Shown here: positions 32,717-40,954 of the stretch, piece after piece
Layout: each line of letters opens with the position of its first letter
Numbering within the stretch: position 1 is the first letter of the stretch
DNA from: Thermaceae bacterium
GTDB lineage: Bacteria > Deinococcota > Deinococci > Deinococcales > Thermaceae
Assembly (NCBI GenBank): GCA_015478585.1
Contig: JADMIM010000018.1
Location: forward strand, 1-47,348
Length of the DNA: 47,348 bases
Direction of reading: 5' to 3'
Made by a program: the position numbers and the translations under genes
The notes under the pieces: generated by a model
What the model saw: the letters and a program-made list of their open reading frames with translations, nothing else
The model's database searches: none
What the model was told of the DNA's origin: nothing

Positions 32717-33721
32717 ATGGCTACCATCAAAGATGTTGCTGCTCGAGCAGGGGTTTCCCAAAGCACTGTCTATTATGCTCTAAGTGGCAAGCGTCCAATT
32801 TCCCAAGAGGTTCGCCAGCGGATTGCCGCTGCCGTAGCCGAACTAGACTACACGGCCAGTTCCCTGGGCCAGCGAATGCGAGCAGGGCGCAGCTACAGCA
32901 TTGGCATGATCGCCCCACAACTGCCCACATCAGATACGGCGGCTATGGAAATGTTGGTTTCTACCGCCGAGACGGCAAGTCAAGCCGATTACACCTTGGG
33001 AATTTTTATGGGGCAGACTCCCTCTAAAGTTTTGCGGCTGCTACGCAATCAGTTTCTAGACGGTCTAATTTTAGTGGAAACCACCCACGTTGACGCACGC
33101 ATCGAAGCGCTCAGGAAAACGAAATACCCCTTTGTGATGATTGGGCGAACCCAAAACCTCGAGGGCCTCACGACGGTTGATTTTGATTTTGAAGGAGCTA
33201 TTTTCAAGGCTTTTGAAGCCCTCGTCCAGTTGGGACACAAAACCATAGGGTTTGTAGCCCCCAACGCCACCGAGGATTTGAACGTAGAAAACTGGTTCCA
33301 TATTCAGCGGGGATTTGAACGGGCCAGGGAGCGATATTGCTTCGAGGCGGTGGTCGAGAAAACCCGTCTGACCATCGAAGGCGGGTATACCGCAACCGAA
33401 AAGCTCTTGGAAACCGAACCCCGAATCACCGCCATTGTAGCCAGTGGAAATACCTTCACGGGCATCTTACGCTCGCTATATTCTCGCAGAATACGTGTCC
33501 CAGACGAATGCTCATTGGTTGGCATTGCCACCGCACAAGTTGCCGAGTGGACTATACCCAAACTAACCTCGGTAGACATTCCGCTACGCGAAATGAGCAA
33601 AATCGCCACCCAACTGCTGCTGCACAAACTTGCTGGAAAAGATATTCAAGAACAGATCATCATGCCCGCGCAGTTGGTGGTTCGAGAAACCATCGCTCCG
33701 CCAAGTGCTAAACTGCGATAA
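32717..33721 (+). CDS. LacI family transcriptional regulator
   Basis: 334 residues. The N-terminal helix-turn-helix and hinge are classical ([33 protein letters not shown]). A periplasmic-binding-protein-like effector domain follows ([41 protein letters not shown]). It ends the sugar locus, and the 18-bp palindrome at 26946 is the obvious operator; the inducer would be the imported sugar or an early product. ATG 32717 lies 100 bp after the oxidoreductase gene, so it may be transcribed with the operon, on its own, or both. Confidence 0.92.
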   Translation: MATIKDVAARAGVSQSTVYYALSGKRPISQEVRQRIAAAVAELDYTASSLGQRMRAGRSYSIGMIAPQLPTSDTAAMEMLVSTAETASQADYTLGIFMGQTPSKVLRLLRNQFLDGLILVETTHVDARIEALRKTKYPFVMIGRTQNLEGLTTVDFDFEGAIFKAFEALVQLGHKTIGFVAPNATEDLNVENWFHIQRGFERARERYCFEAVVEKTRLTIEGGYTATEKLLETEPRITAIVASGNTFTGILRSLYSRRIRVPDECSLVGIATAQVAEWTIPKLTSVDIPLREMSKIATQLLLHKLAGKDIQEQIIMPAQLVVRETIAPPSAKLR

Positions 33722-33723
33722 CC

Positions 33724-34020
33724 GTGAGCGATACCACCACCCAGACCCGCCCCCAAAGCCAAACCCGCACCCCTCCGATGTACAGGGTGTTGCTGCTCAA
33801 TGACGACTACACCCCCATGGATTTTGTGGTAGAAGTGCTGATGCAGTTTTTTGCTAAAAGCGAACTCGAGGCCGTTCGGATAATGCTCGAGGTACACCAG
33901 GCCGGGGTGGGCATAGCCGGAGTTTATGCCTATGAGATCGCCGAGACCAAGGTTAACCAAGTAGCACAAGCCGCCCTCGAGGCCCAGTATCCCCTGCAAT
34001 GCGCCATGGAACCGGAATAG
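33724..34020 (+). CDS. clpS: ATP-dependent Clp protease adaptor ClpS
   Basis: 98 residues, normal for ClpS, which delivers N-end-rule substrates to ClpAP or ClpCP. The core [20 protein letters not shown] contains the residues that bind the N-degron (Asn-Asp-Asp-Tyr and Met). [24 protein letters not shown] follows; the usual His-x-x-G is seen as HQAG. The N-terminal tail is polar and flexible. The start is GTG 33724, 2 nt after the LacI gene. No clpA or clpC is adjacent. The TAG stop is the beginning of a dispersed repeat. Confidence 0.92.
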   Translation: MSDTTTQTRPQSQTRTPPMYRVLLLNDDYTPMDFVVEVLMQFFAKSELEAVRIMLEVHQAGVGIAGVYAYEIAETKVNQVAQAALEAQYPLQCAMEPE

Positions 34021-34030
34021 AGCGGTTTCC
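34018..34030 (+). repeat. Copy of the TAGAGCGGTTTTC motif, supplies the clpS stop codon
   Basis: TAGAGCGGTTTCC; bases 34018-34020 are the stop codon of clpS. The motif matches the family at 12 of 13 positions. Confidence 0.6.
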
Positions 34031-34542
34031 CTGCACACAGCAGAGCCATAAGCCACAGACTGAAGGCCTCGAATACACCACGTCCCAGACGGTGTTTTTT
34101 GACAGGCCAATTATGCTGTCCAGGTGTAGCTTTTGACTTTTTGTGCTTTGCCTTAAGTAGCCCTTCGGCGAATGTTGGGGTGTACTCCAAAACCGATGGA
34201 GCGATATTAGGGAGTGTCGAAGGAGCGTAAAGCCAAAAAAGCGTTCAGGACGGCCTACAGCGCTAGGAATAGGCGGGAGTGGTGGGTTGAGGACACTTTG
34301 ATCGGTTCGGGTGCTCAAAGGAACTTACTGCTATCGCCGTCGTAGGCTTGGTTTGCGCTAACACCTCAGCGCCAGCCTCTACAACTTCGATCTCCAACCC
34401 GCGCCAAGCCTTGCTTGAAATTTGGGAGGGAATGCTTTAGCTTTGGACTGGGTAACCCACCTAAATTTTGCTCAGCTCATCAACAAAGTTCTACTCGAGT
34501 TTCGGTGTGCGAACTCGAGCCCTGTCTACATAAGGAGACGCG
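34031..34542. other. Long intergenic region upstream of the liv operon
   Basis: About 510 bp without a gene I can recognise. A short frame beginning near 34215 (SKERKAKKAFRTAYSARNRR) is basic and could be a decayed coding remnant, but shows no domain. Near its end CTCGAGTT (34494-34501) pairs with AACTCGAG (34512-34519), 15 nt before the AAGGAG of the binding-protein gene. This may be an operator or a leader hairpin. Confidence 0.4.
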
Positions 34543-35790
34543 ATGACCGATCTGACCCGAAAACTTCTACCCCTGAGCCTGGTGTTTGCGCTCTCCGGCG
34601 CGGCCTTGGCCCAGAGCGACACCTTCAAAGTTGGCGTGGTGACGGCCTTATCCGGCGATAACGCGCAGGGCGGGGAGTGGACTAAGCGCGGCTATGACCT
34701 GTGGGCTAACAGGGTCAACGAGGGGGGCGGCATCAAAATCGGCGGCAAGGGCTACAAGGTTCAACTGATCTACTTCGACGACCAGTCCTCCTCGGCCACC
34801 GCCGCGGCCGCCTGCGAGCGGATGCTGACCGAGCAGAAAATTGACTTCATCCTCGGCCCCTACGCTTCCAGCGCCACCCGCGCCTGCGGCCCGATCATGG
34901 ACAAGTACAAAGTCCCGATGATCACCGGCTCCGCCGAAAACCCCGCGATTTGGAAGGACAAGTACAAGTATGTCTTCGGCACCATCCCCTCGGTGAACAT
35001 CATTGGCAGCGCTCCGCTCAAGGCGGTGATCGCCGCTAACCCCAAGCCCCAGACCATCTATATCGTCAGCCTGGACGACCCCTTCGCCAAAGCCGCTGCC
35101 GACACCTTTAAGGCCATCGCCGAAGGAGCCGGTCTGAAGGTTCTAGGTTATGACGTAGTGCCCGCCGATGCCGACTACACCCCGGTATTTACCAAGGTGC
35201 GCCAGGCCAACCCCGACATCCTGGCACTGGGCTCGCAGCCCGAGCAGGCCATCGCGATGGTCAAGGTGATCAAGCAACTGCGCATCGCGCCCAAGGCCAT
35301 CCTCGAGCACACCGGCTCCGGCTCAGCCGACTTCACCGCCGCTCTGGGCAAGGATGCCGAGTACATCCTGGGGGCCACGGTGTGGCAGCCACAGTTCGAG
35401 TACACCGGGGTCAAGGTGGGTTTCTGGCAAAGCTCCAAGTCGTGGTTCGCTGACTACAAAAAAGCTTACAACCGCGACTACGCTGAGTACACCGAGGCCG
35501 GTTCCAGCGCGGCGGGGATCGCCTTCCAGGCTGCCCTGGAACGCGCCCAGATCGCACCTCCGCTCGATGATGCCAAGCGGGCCAAGCTGGTCTCGGCCCT
35601 GGAAGCCCTCGACATCATGACCTTCTACGGCCCGATCAAGTTCGAGACCAGCGGGGACAACTACCACGACGTGATCAAGCTCGAGACCCTGCCCCTGCAA
35701 ATTCAGGGCGGCAAGGTAGTGGTAGTCGGCCCCAAGAGCCCTACCAAGTCCAAGCTGATCTACCCCTTCCCCGGCTGGGACAATCGCTAG
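34543..35790 (+). CDS. livK: Branched-chain amino-acid ABC transporter substrate-binding protein
   Basis: 415 residues, family 4 peripheral binding protein (LivJ/LivK-like). The signal peptide LLPLSLVFALSGAALAQ is followed by [48 protein letters not shown] and DFILGPYASSATRA, all typical of the Leu/Ile/Val and amide-binding group. Substrate choice within this family cannot be read from sequence. ATG 34543 has a perfect AAGGAG 6 nt upstream. It heads the liv gene set; about 200 nt with a weak hairpin separate it from livH, which would favour high expression of the binding protein. Confidence 0.92.
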   Translation: MTDLTRKLLPLSLVFALSGAALAQSDTFKVGVVTALSGDNAQGGEWTKRGYDLWANRVNEGGGIKIGGKGYKVQLIYFDDQSSSATAAAACERMLTEQKIDFILGPYASSATRACGPIMDKYKVPMITGSAENPAIWKDKYKYVFGTIPSVNIIGSAPLKAVIAANPKPQTIYIVSLDDPFAKAAADTFKAIAEGAGLKVLGYDVVPADADYTPVFTKVRQANPDILALGSQPEQAIAMVKVIKQLRIAPKAILEHTGSGSADFTAALGKDAEYILGATVWQPQFEYTGVKVGFWQSSKSWFADYKKAYNRDYAEYTEAGSSAAGIAFQAALERAQIAPPLDDAKRAKLVSALEALDIMTFYGPIKFETSGDNYHDVIKLETLPLQIQGGKVVVVGPKSPTKSKLIYPFPGWDNR

Positions 35791-35848
35791 GTGGGAAGCG
35801 AGGAAGGAGGAAAGAAGTTGTAGGGTGCGTTTACACATCGCCCGACCG

Positions 35849-35866
35849 TCCTCTCAAGAGGATTTT
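35849..35866 (+). terminator. Weak hairpin with T-run after the binding-protein gene
   Basis: TCCTCTCAAGAGGA (35849-35862) is a short palindrome followed by TTTT. It could act as a partial terminator between the binding-protein gene and the permease genes. Confidence 0.3.
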
Positions 35867-35989
35867 GGAGTTTGTGCCAACGGTGTGCAAGCACACTCTA
35901 CGTGCTGGACGGGGATTCTCGATGTATCAATTTAGTGTTCCAGATGGGAACGGCATTTTTGGCTATCAGCTCATCCCTGCGGAGGCCGC

Positions 35990-36865
35990 TTGATTCAGTT
36001 CCTGCAAAGCACCCTTGACGGCCTGCTGATCGGCGGGGTGCTGATCGTGCTCTCGCTGGGGATGTCGCTGGCCTTCGGGGTGATGCGCATCGTGGACTTC
36101 GCGGTGGGCGAGTGGCTGATGTTGGGAGCCTTCGCAGCCCTGCTGCTGACTGGCGGGCTGCACTGGGAGCCCCTGCTCGTCACCCCCATCGTGTTCGTAC
36201 TCTTTTTCGGCCTAGGCTACTTTTTTCAGCCCCTTTTAGAGCGCGTTAGCGGCGGGAAACGGGCACACGCCAACCTGATGGGGCTGGTGCTCACTTTCGG
36301 CCTGTCGCAGATCATCCGGGGGGGAGCCCTGATGGGGTTTGGGCGGGATAATCATAGCCTCAAGACTGGGCTCTCCGACCTGACTTATTTCCTCGGCCCA
36401 CTAATCGTGCCGGGGGCAAAGCTGGTCACCTTCATCGCGGGGTTTGCCCTCACCCTGGCTTTTTTGTACCTGCTCTACCGCACCTCGGTGGGACTGCGGA
36501 TTCGCATGGTGGCCCAGGACAAGACCTCAGCCACTCTGCTGGGTGTGGAGACGGGCCGGATCAACAACTTGGTGTACGGTCTGCACGTGGGCCTCACCGC
36601 CGTGGCCGGGGTGTTCATCGGGATGCTCTTCACCTTCAACCCCGAGGTTGGAGCGCGGTACGCCCTCTACACCTTCTTCGTGGTGGTGCTGGGGGGTATG
36701 GGTTATCTGCCGGGAGTCATAGTGGCGGCGCTGGGGCTGGGGCTGGTGCAGTCCTACGTGACGGCCTACCTAGACCCCCGCTATATCAGCCTGGCGGCGT
36801 TCGCCATCCTCTATCTGGTGCTGGTGATCTCGCCCAGAGGCTTGCTGCGCAGGGGGCTCGAGTGA
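35990..36865 (+). CDS. livH: Branched-chain amino-acid ABC transporter permease LivH
   Basis: 291 residues with about eight membrane segments. The LivH signature LDGLLIGGVLIVLSLGMSLAFGVMRIVDFAVGEWLMLGAF is at the N-terminus, and LGVETGRINNLVYGLHVGLTAVAG later forms the loop that meets the ATPases. The start is TTG 35990 with GGAGG 4 nt upstream. Its last bases overlap the livM start (GTGA). Confidence 0.92.
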   Translation: MIQFLQSTLDGLLIGGVLIVLSLGMSLAFGVMRIVDFAVGEWLMLGAFAALLLTGGLHWEPLLVTPIVFVLFFGLGYFFQPLLERVSGGKRAHANLMGLVLTFGLSQIIRGGALMGFGRDNHSLKTGLSDLTYFLGPLIVPGAKLVTFIAGFALTLAFLYLLYRTSVGLRIRMVAQDKTSATLLGVETGRINNLVYGLHVGLTAVAGVFIGMLFTFNPEVGARYALYTFFVVVLGGMGYLPGVIVAALGLGLVQSYVTAYLDPRYISLAAFAILYLVLVISPRGLLRRGLE

Positions 36866-37821
36866 GCCGCCCTGCGCTAGGTAGGCTCTTGGGTGGGGCC
36901 GCTCTGTTGCTGCTATTAATTCTGCCCAACCTGCTGCCGGTATTCTGGATGCGCATCGCCACTGAAACCCTGATGTGGGCGGTGCTGGCGGTGAGCTGGA
37001 ATCTGGTCGGGGGTTACACCGGCTATCTCAACTTTGGGCACGCGGCATTTTTTGGGGTGGGAGCCTATGCCACGGCGCTTTTTACGGTAAAAGCCGGAGT
37101 GCCCTTCGGAGTTTCACTGCTGCTGGGCGGCGGGGTGGGGGGAATCCTGGCGCTGTTACTAGGCCTGCCCACCCTGCGGATTCGCGGGGCCTACTTCGCC
37201 ATCGCCACTTGGGCCTTCGCCGAGGCCATGGGCCAGATTGCCACCATCTGGGAGGGTCTGACAGGTGGCTCTGAAGGGCTGCGGATGCCCGCGCTGGCCG
37301 ACAACCGCCCCTTCTACTACCTGATGCTGGGCCTGCTTTTGTTAACCTTGCTGGGCCTGCACCTCCTAGTGCGGCGCAGCAAATATGCCTACTGGCTGGT
37401 GGCGGTGCGCGAGCAGGAGGATGTGGCGAAGGCCATGGGCATTGACGTGTTCCGGGCCAAGCTGATGGTCTTCGTGCTCTCGGGGATAATTGCCGCGCTG
37501 GCCGGGGGCATCTACGCCTACTGGATTACCATCATCACCCCGAAAGAGGTGTTCAAGGTGCTGATCACCGATAATTCGGTGGTGATGAGTCTGTTCGGCG
37601 GCCTGGGCACCTTCTGGGGGCCGGTGCTGGGGGCGGCGGTGGTTCACCTCTCGGCCCGGTTTCTCTGGCTCTCGTATGGCAGCGACGTGGTGTACATCGT
37701 GGCGATTGGGGTGGCGGTGTGTCTGGTGGCCCTCTTTATCCCCAACGGCCTGCTGGGGCTCCTGGAGCGCCGCCGCAAGGGTAGTGCCTTCGCCCCACAG
37801 GAGCCGGAGGCTTCGCGGTGA
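36862..37821 (+). CDS. livM: Branched-chain amino-acid ABC transporter permease LivM
   Basis: 319 residues, the second membrane subunit. Typical LivM features are WAVLAVSWNLVGGYTGYLNFGHAAFFGVGAYA, LRIRGAYFAIATWAFAEA and a coupling loop VAKAMGIDVFRAKLMVFVLSGIIAALAGGIYAYW. GTG 36862 overlaps the livH stop by 4 nt, and the last 4 nt overlap livG in the same way, so the three genes are translationally coupled. Confidence 0.92.
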   Translation: MSRPALGRLLGGAALLLLLILPNLLPVFWMRIATETLMWAVLAVSWNLVGGYTGYLNFGHAAFFGVGAYATALFTVKAGVPFGVSLLLGGGVGGILALLLGLPTLRIRGAYFAIATWAFAEAMGQIATIWEGLTGGSEGLRMPALADNRPFYYLMLGLLLLTLLGLHLLVRRSKYAYWLVAVREQEDVAKAMGIDVFRAKLMVFVLSGIIAALAGGIYAYWITIITPKEVFKVLITDNSVVMSLFGGLGTFWGPVLGAAVVHLSARFLWLSYGSDVVYIVAIGVAVCLVALFIPNGLLGLLERRRKGSAFAPQEPEASR

Positions 37822-38525
37822 GCGCCATCCTGCGGGCCGAAAACCTCGGCAAAAACTTCGGCGGCGTACGAGCGGTGCGGCAGGTTAGCTTCGAGGTCGC
37901 ACCCGGCGAAATCGTGGGGATCATCGGCCCCAATGGCTCGGGAAAGTCCACTTTGTTCAACCTGCTCTCGCGGCACTACCCGCTCTCGCAAGGGCGGGTT
38001 TGGTTCGAGGGGCTCGAGCTGACAAACGTTCCTACCCACCGGTGCTCGCGGCTGGGTCTGGCCCGAACCTTCCAGATTCCCTCGCCCTTCAGCCGCATGA
38101 GCGTACTGGAAAACCTGTTGGCGGTGTACCGCCCCGAACCTTTGGTGGTTATGAAAGAGCGAGCCGGGGAAATCCTGAGGCGACTCAAGCTCGACCGACT
38201 GGCCGCCGAGCCCGCCAGCAGTTGCTCCGGTGGACAGCTCAAGCTGCTGGAGATCGGGCGAGCCCTGATGACCCGGCCCAAGCTGCTGCTGCTGGACGAA
38301 TGCGTAGCCGGGGTCAACTTGGTACTGCGAACCCAGATCATCGAGCTACTCCAGGGGTTGCGCCGGGAGGGGCTGACGATCCTGCTGATCGAGCACGACA
38401 TGGACTGGGTGCAACGACTCTGCGACCGGCTCTTGGTGATGCATCACGGCGAGCTGATCGCCTCGGGCAGCTTCGCCGAGGTGACGCAGAATCCGACCGT
38501 GCTGGAAGCTTATTTGGGGCGGTGA
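37818..38525 (+). CDS. livG: Branched-chain amino-acid ABC transporter ATP-binding protein LivG
   Basis: 235 residues of ABC ATPase. Walker A is GPNGSGKSTLF (residues ~37-47) and the Q-loop region is ARTFQIPSPF. Two motifs depart from the family norm: the signature reads SSCSGGQ, and Walker B with D-loop reads LLLLDECVAGVN instead of the usual LLLLDEPAAGLN. The catalytic Glu is kept and HDMDWV supplies the switch His, so the protein should still work. GTG 37818 overlaps livM. Confidence 0.92.
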   Translation: MSAILRAENLGKNFGGVRAVRQVSFEVAPGEIVGIIGPNGSGKSTLFNLLSRHYPLSQGRVWFEGLELTNVPTHRCSRLGLARTFQIPSPFSRMSVLENLLAVYRPEPLVVMKERAGEILRRLKLDRLAAEPASSCSGGQLKLLEIGRALMTRPKLLLLDECVAGVNLVLRTQIIELLQGLRREGLTILLIEHDMDWVQRLCDRLLVMHHGELIASGSFAEVTQNPTVLEAYLGR

Positions 38526-38532
38526 TTAACCG

Positions 38533-39243
38533 ATGTCGCTGATCGCACGCAACATCACCGCCGGGTACGGCCAGATCCGGGTGCTGAACGGGGTGAACCT
38601 CGAGGTGGCTCCGGGACAGATTCACTGCGTCTTCGGCCCCAACGGCTCGGGAAAGTCCACGCTGCTCAAGGTCTGCGCCGGGATGCTGCGGCCCTGGGGT
38701 GGGAGCCTCGAGCTGGACGAGCAAAACCTGTTAGGTCTGAAGGGCCACCAGTTCATCCGCTCGGGTATCGTCACCGTGCCCCAGAGCGGGGGGGTGTTTC
38801 CCGAGCTTTCGGTGGCAGAAAACCTCATGGCGGGTGGACTGGCCCTGAGCGATAACGCCGCCGTGCGCGAAAGCATCCAAGCTATGTACCGGCGCTTCCC
38901 CATCCTGGGCGAGAAACGCAACGCTCGTGGGGGTTCGCTCTCGGGCGGGCAGCGGATGCTCTTGGCCTTTGCCAGAGCGTTGGTGAGCGAGCCCAAGGTG
39001 TTGCTGCTCGACGAGCCCTCGGCGGGCCTGGCCCCGTTGGTGGTCAAAGAAGTCTTCGGCTTGATCAAAGACCTGCGGGCGCAGGGTCCGGCGATCCTGC
39101 TGATCGAGCAAGCCGTACGCGATGCCCTGCCCCTGGCCGATCAGGTGACGGTGCTGGCCCAGGGCGAGGTGCAATTCCAGGGCCAGGCCCAAGGGCTCAG
39201 CGAGGCCAAGCTAGTCGAGGCCTATCTGGGTGTGAAAATGTAG
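38533..39243 (+). CDS. livF: Branched-chain amino-acid ABC transporter ATP-binding protein LivF
   Basis: 236 residues of ABC ATPase and the last gene of the operon. Walker A GPNGSGKSTLL, signature SLSGGQRMLLAFARALV and Walker B VLLLDEPSAGLAP are all canonical, and VPQSGGVFPELSVAENL is the LivF Q-loop region. It pairs with LivG to drive the LivHM channel. ATG 38533 lies 7 nt after the livG stop. Confidence 0.93.
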   Translation: MSLIARNITAGYGQIRVLNGVNLEVAPGQIHCVFGPNGSGKSTLLKVCAGMLRPWGGSLELDEQNLLGLKGHQFIRSGIVTVPQSGGVFPELSVAENLMAGGLALSDNAAVRESIQAMYRRFPILGEKRNARGGSLSGGQRMLLAFARALVSEPKVLLLDEPSAGLAPLVVKEVFGLIKDLRAQGPAILLIEQAVRDALPLADQVTVLAQGEVQFQGQAQGLSEAKLVEAYLGVKM

Positions 39244-39252
39244 CTTTTTCGG

Positions 39253-39278
39253 CCTACAGTTTTTCTTAAAGCTGTAGG
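39253..39278 (+). terminator. Hairpin after livF
   Basis: CCTACAG (39253-39259) pairs with CTGTAGG (39272-39278), 10 nt after the livF stop. No T-run follows; the loop itself is T-rich. Confidence 0.4.
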
Positions 39279-39376
39279 GGCAACGCCGGGAGGTGGCCCC
39301 CACCAAAGCCCCATAATCCTGAAGACGCTTATGGTTTTTATCGCCCTCTTCATTGACGTTTCTTATTGCGGCTTGC

Positions 39377-39414
39377 GGTATGTTTTGCCGCTCCTCCGAG
39401 CGGCAAAACATACC
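39377..39414. terminator. Perfect 17-bp hairpin between convergent livF and gdhB
   Basis: GGTATGTTTTGCCGCTC (39377-39393) is exactly complementary to 39398-39414 across the loop CTCC. It sits between two convergent operons, where a bidirectional terminator would be expected. The internal TTTT and AAAA tracts lie inside the stem, not after it. Confidence 0.6.
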
Positions 39415-39458
39415 CTGAGAACATCATCTGAATCCTGTAGAGTTGTGCCATTCATTTC

Positions 39459-39471
39459 GCAAACCGCTCTA
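39459..39471 (-). repeat. Copy of the dispersed TAGAGCGGTTTTC motif
   Basis: On the minus strand TAGAGCGGTTTGC, in the gap between livF and gdhB. It does not overlap a stop codon here. Confidence 0.5.
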
Positions 39472-39585
39472 GGATTGTCTGTTGGCTAAACCTATAGGAA
39501 GAGCGCTTTAGTGTTCGATGTAGGACGTACGAGGTGCGACCGTCTTTAGCTCTCTGCCCTCCGTTCGTTACTTTACGCAAATGGC

Positions 39586-40863
39586 CTACGGATACAACCC
39601 CAGCAGTGCCCGCGCCTCGAGTACCCGCGTTGCCGCCACAATATACGCGGCTGTGCGGATGGGAACCTTTTTGTCTTGCGAGACCTGCCAGACGGCCTCG
39701 AAAGACTGGCGCATGAGCCGCTCGAGCCTGGCGTTAATCTCGGTCTCGGTCCAGAAAAAGCTGTTGAAATCCTGCACCCACTCGAAATAGCTCACCGTTA
39801 CCCCACCAGCGTTGGCAATCACATCGGGGATAACCATAATGCCACGCTCGTTCAAAATGTCATCGGCGGCAGGGGTGGTGGGGCCGTTAGCTCCCTCGGC
39901 GACGATTTTAGCCTGGACATTCCAGGCGTTTTTCTCGGTGATTTGTTTCTCGAGGGCCGCCGGAATCAAAAACTCACACGGCACGGTGAGCACCTCCAGG
40001 GCCGGGATGGCCTCGGCCTTGGCATAACCCTTGACCCCGCCCATGATGGCCACATGCTCGAGCAGGTCGTGGGGGTCAATCCCACCGTCGTTGCGAATTG
40101 CTCCGGTCACATCCGAGACAGCCACAATCCTGGCTCCGGCCTCGTAAAAGATGCGAGCGGCGGCGTTGCCCACGTTGCCGAACCCCTGCACCACTACCCG
40201 GCTGCCCTGCACGGGCAGGCCAATTTTCTCGGCAGCGGCTACTGCGGCTACGAACACCCCGCGCCCCGTGGCATCCTGGCGACCCAACGAGCCTCCGACT
40301 GCGACAGGCTTCCCAGTCACCACCCCTGGCGTGGTACGGCCTACGTTCATGGAGTAGGTGTCCATCATCCAGGCCATCTCGCGGGCTCCAGAACCTACAT
40401 CGGGTGCGGGGATATCTTTGTCAGGGCCGATAATCAGGCCAATTTCTGAGGTGTAGCGGCGGGTCAGACGCTCGAGTTCCCCCGGCGAAAGCTTCCTGGG
40501 GTCTACCCGGATACCTCCCTTACCCCCGCCGTAAGGCAGTCCCACCGCCGCATTCTTGATGGTCATCCAGGCTGATAGAGCCATCACCTCGCTCAGGGTC
40601 ACGTCCTGATGAAAACGCACACCTCCTTTGGCGGGGCCTCGGAAGGTGTTGTGATGAACGCGATAGCCCTCAAAATGCACCACCGAGCCGTCATCGGTGT
40701 GAATAGGCACGTCCACCACCAGGATTCGCTTGGGCCGCTTGAGATCTTCGACCCAGTAGGCCAGTTTGCCCAAGTAGGGGGTCACGCGGTCTACTTGGGC
40801 CAGATAAATCTCCCAGGGGCCGATATTTTCGCTGGAAAGATAGGATAGAGGTTCGGATTTCAT
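39586..40863 (-). CDS. gdhB: Glutamate dehydrogenase, catalytic subunit GdhB
   Basis: 425 residues of hexameric GDH, which interconverts glutamate and 2-oxoglutarate plus ammonia. The active-site lysines are present: Lys79 ([10 protein letters not shown]), Lys103 (MTIKNA) and Lys115 (YGGGKGG), with the catalytic Asp155 (IPAPDVGSG). The nucleotide-binding fold follows ([17 protein letters not shown]). ATG 40863 has GGAGGA 6 nt upstream. It is downstream of gdhA on the same strand. In Thermus thermophilus the two subunits form a heterohexamer activated by leucine; the same is likely here. Confidence 0.92.
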   Translation of the reverse strand: MKSEPLSYLSSENIGPWEIYLAQVDRVTPYLGKLAYWVEDLKRPKRILVVDVPIHTDDGSVVHFEGYRVHHNTFRGPAKGGVRFHQDVTLSEVMALSAWMTIKNAAVGLPYGGGKGGIRVDPRKLSPGELERLTRRYTSEIGLIIGPDKDIPAPDVGSGAREMAWMMDTYSMNVGRTTPGVVTGKPVAVGGSLGRQDATGRGVFVAAVAAAEKIGLPVQGSRVVVQGFGNVGNAAARIFYEAGARIVAVSDVTGAIRNDGGIDPHDLLEHVAIMGGVKGYAKAEAIPALEVLTVPCEFLIPAALEKQITEKNAWNVQAKIVAEGANGPTTPAADDILNERGIMVIPDVIANAGGVTVSYFEWVQDFNSFFWTETEINARLERLMRQSFEAVWQVSQDKKVPIRTAAYIVAATRVLEARALLGLYP

Positions 40864-40879
40864 GGATTCCTCCAGGAGA

Positions 40880-40953
40880 CGTTGACCGTTGACCGTTTAC
40901 GGTTAACCGCAAAGGCGTTTCTTCGGTGAACGGTTGATGGTAAACGGTGAACG
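40880..40953. repeat. ACCGTT-type repeats between gdhA and gdhB
   Basis: Two clusters of short repeats, GTTGACC/GTTTACG-type (40880-40909) and GTGAACG/GTTGATG/GTAAACG-type (40924-40953), face each other as imperfect inverted repeats. They fill the gap between the two gdh genes up to the gdhA stop codon. Confidence 0.65.
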
Positions 40954-40954
40954 A

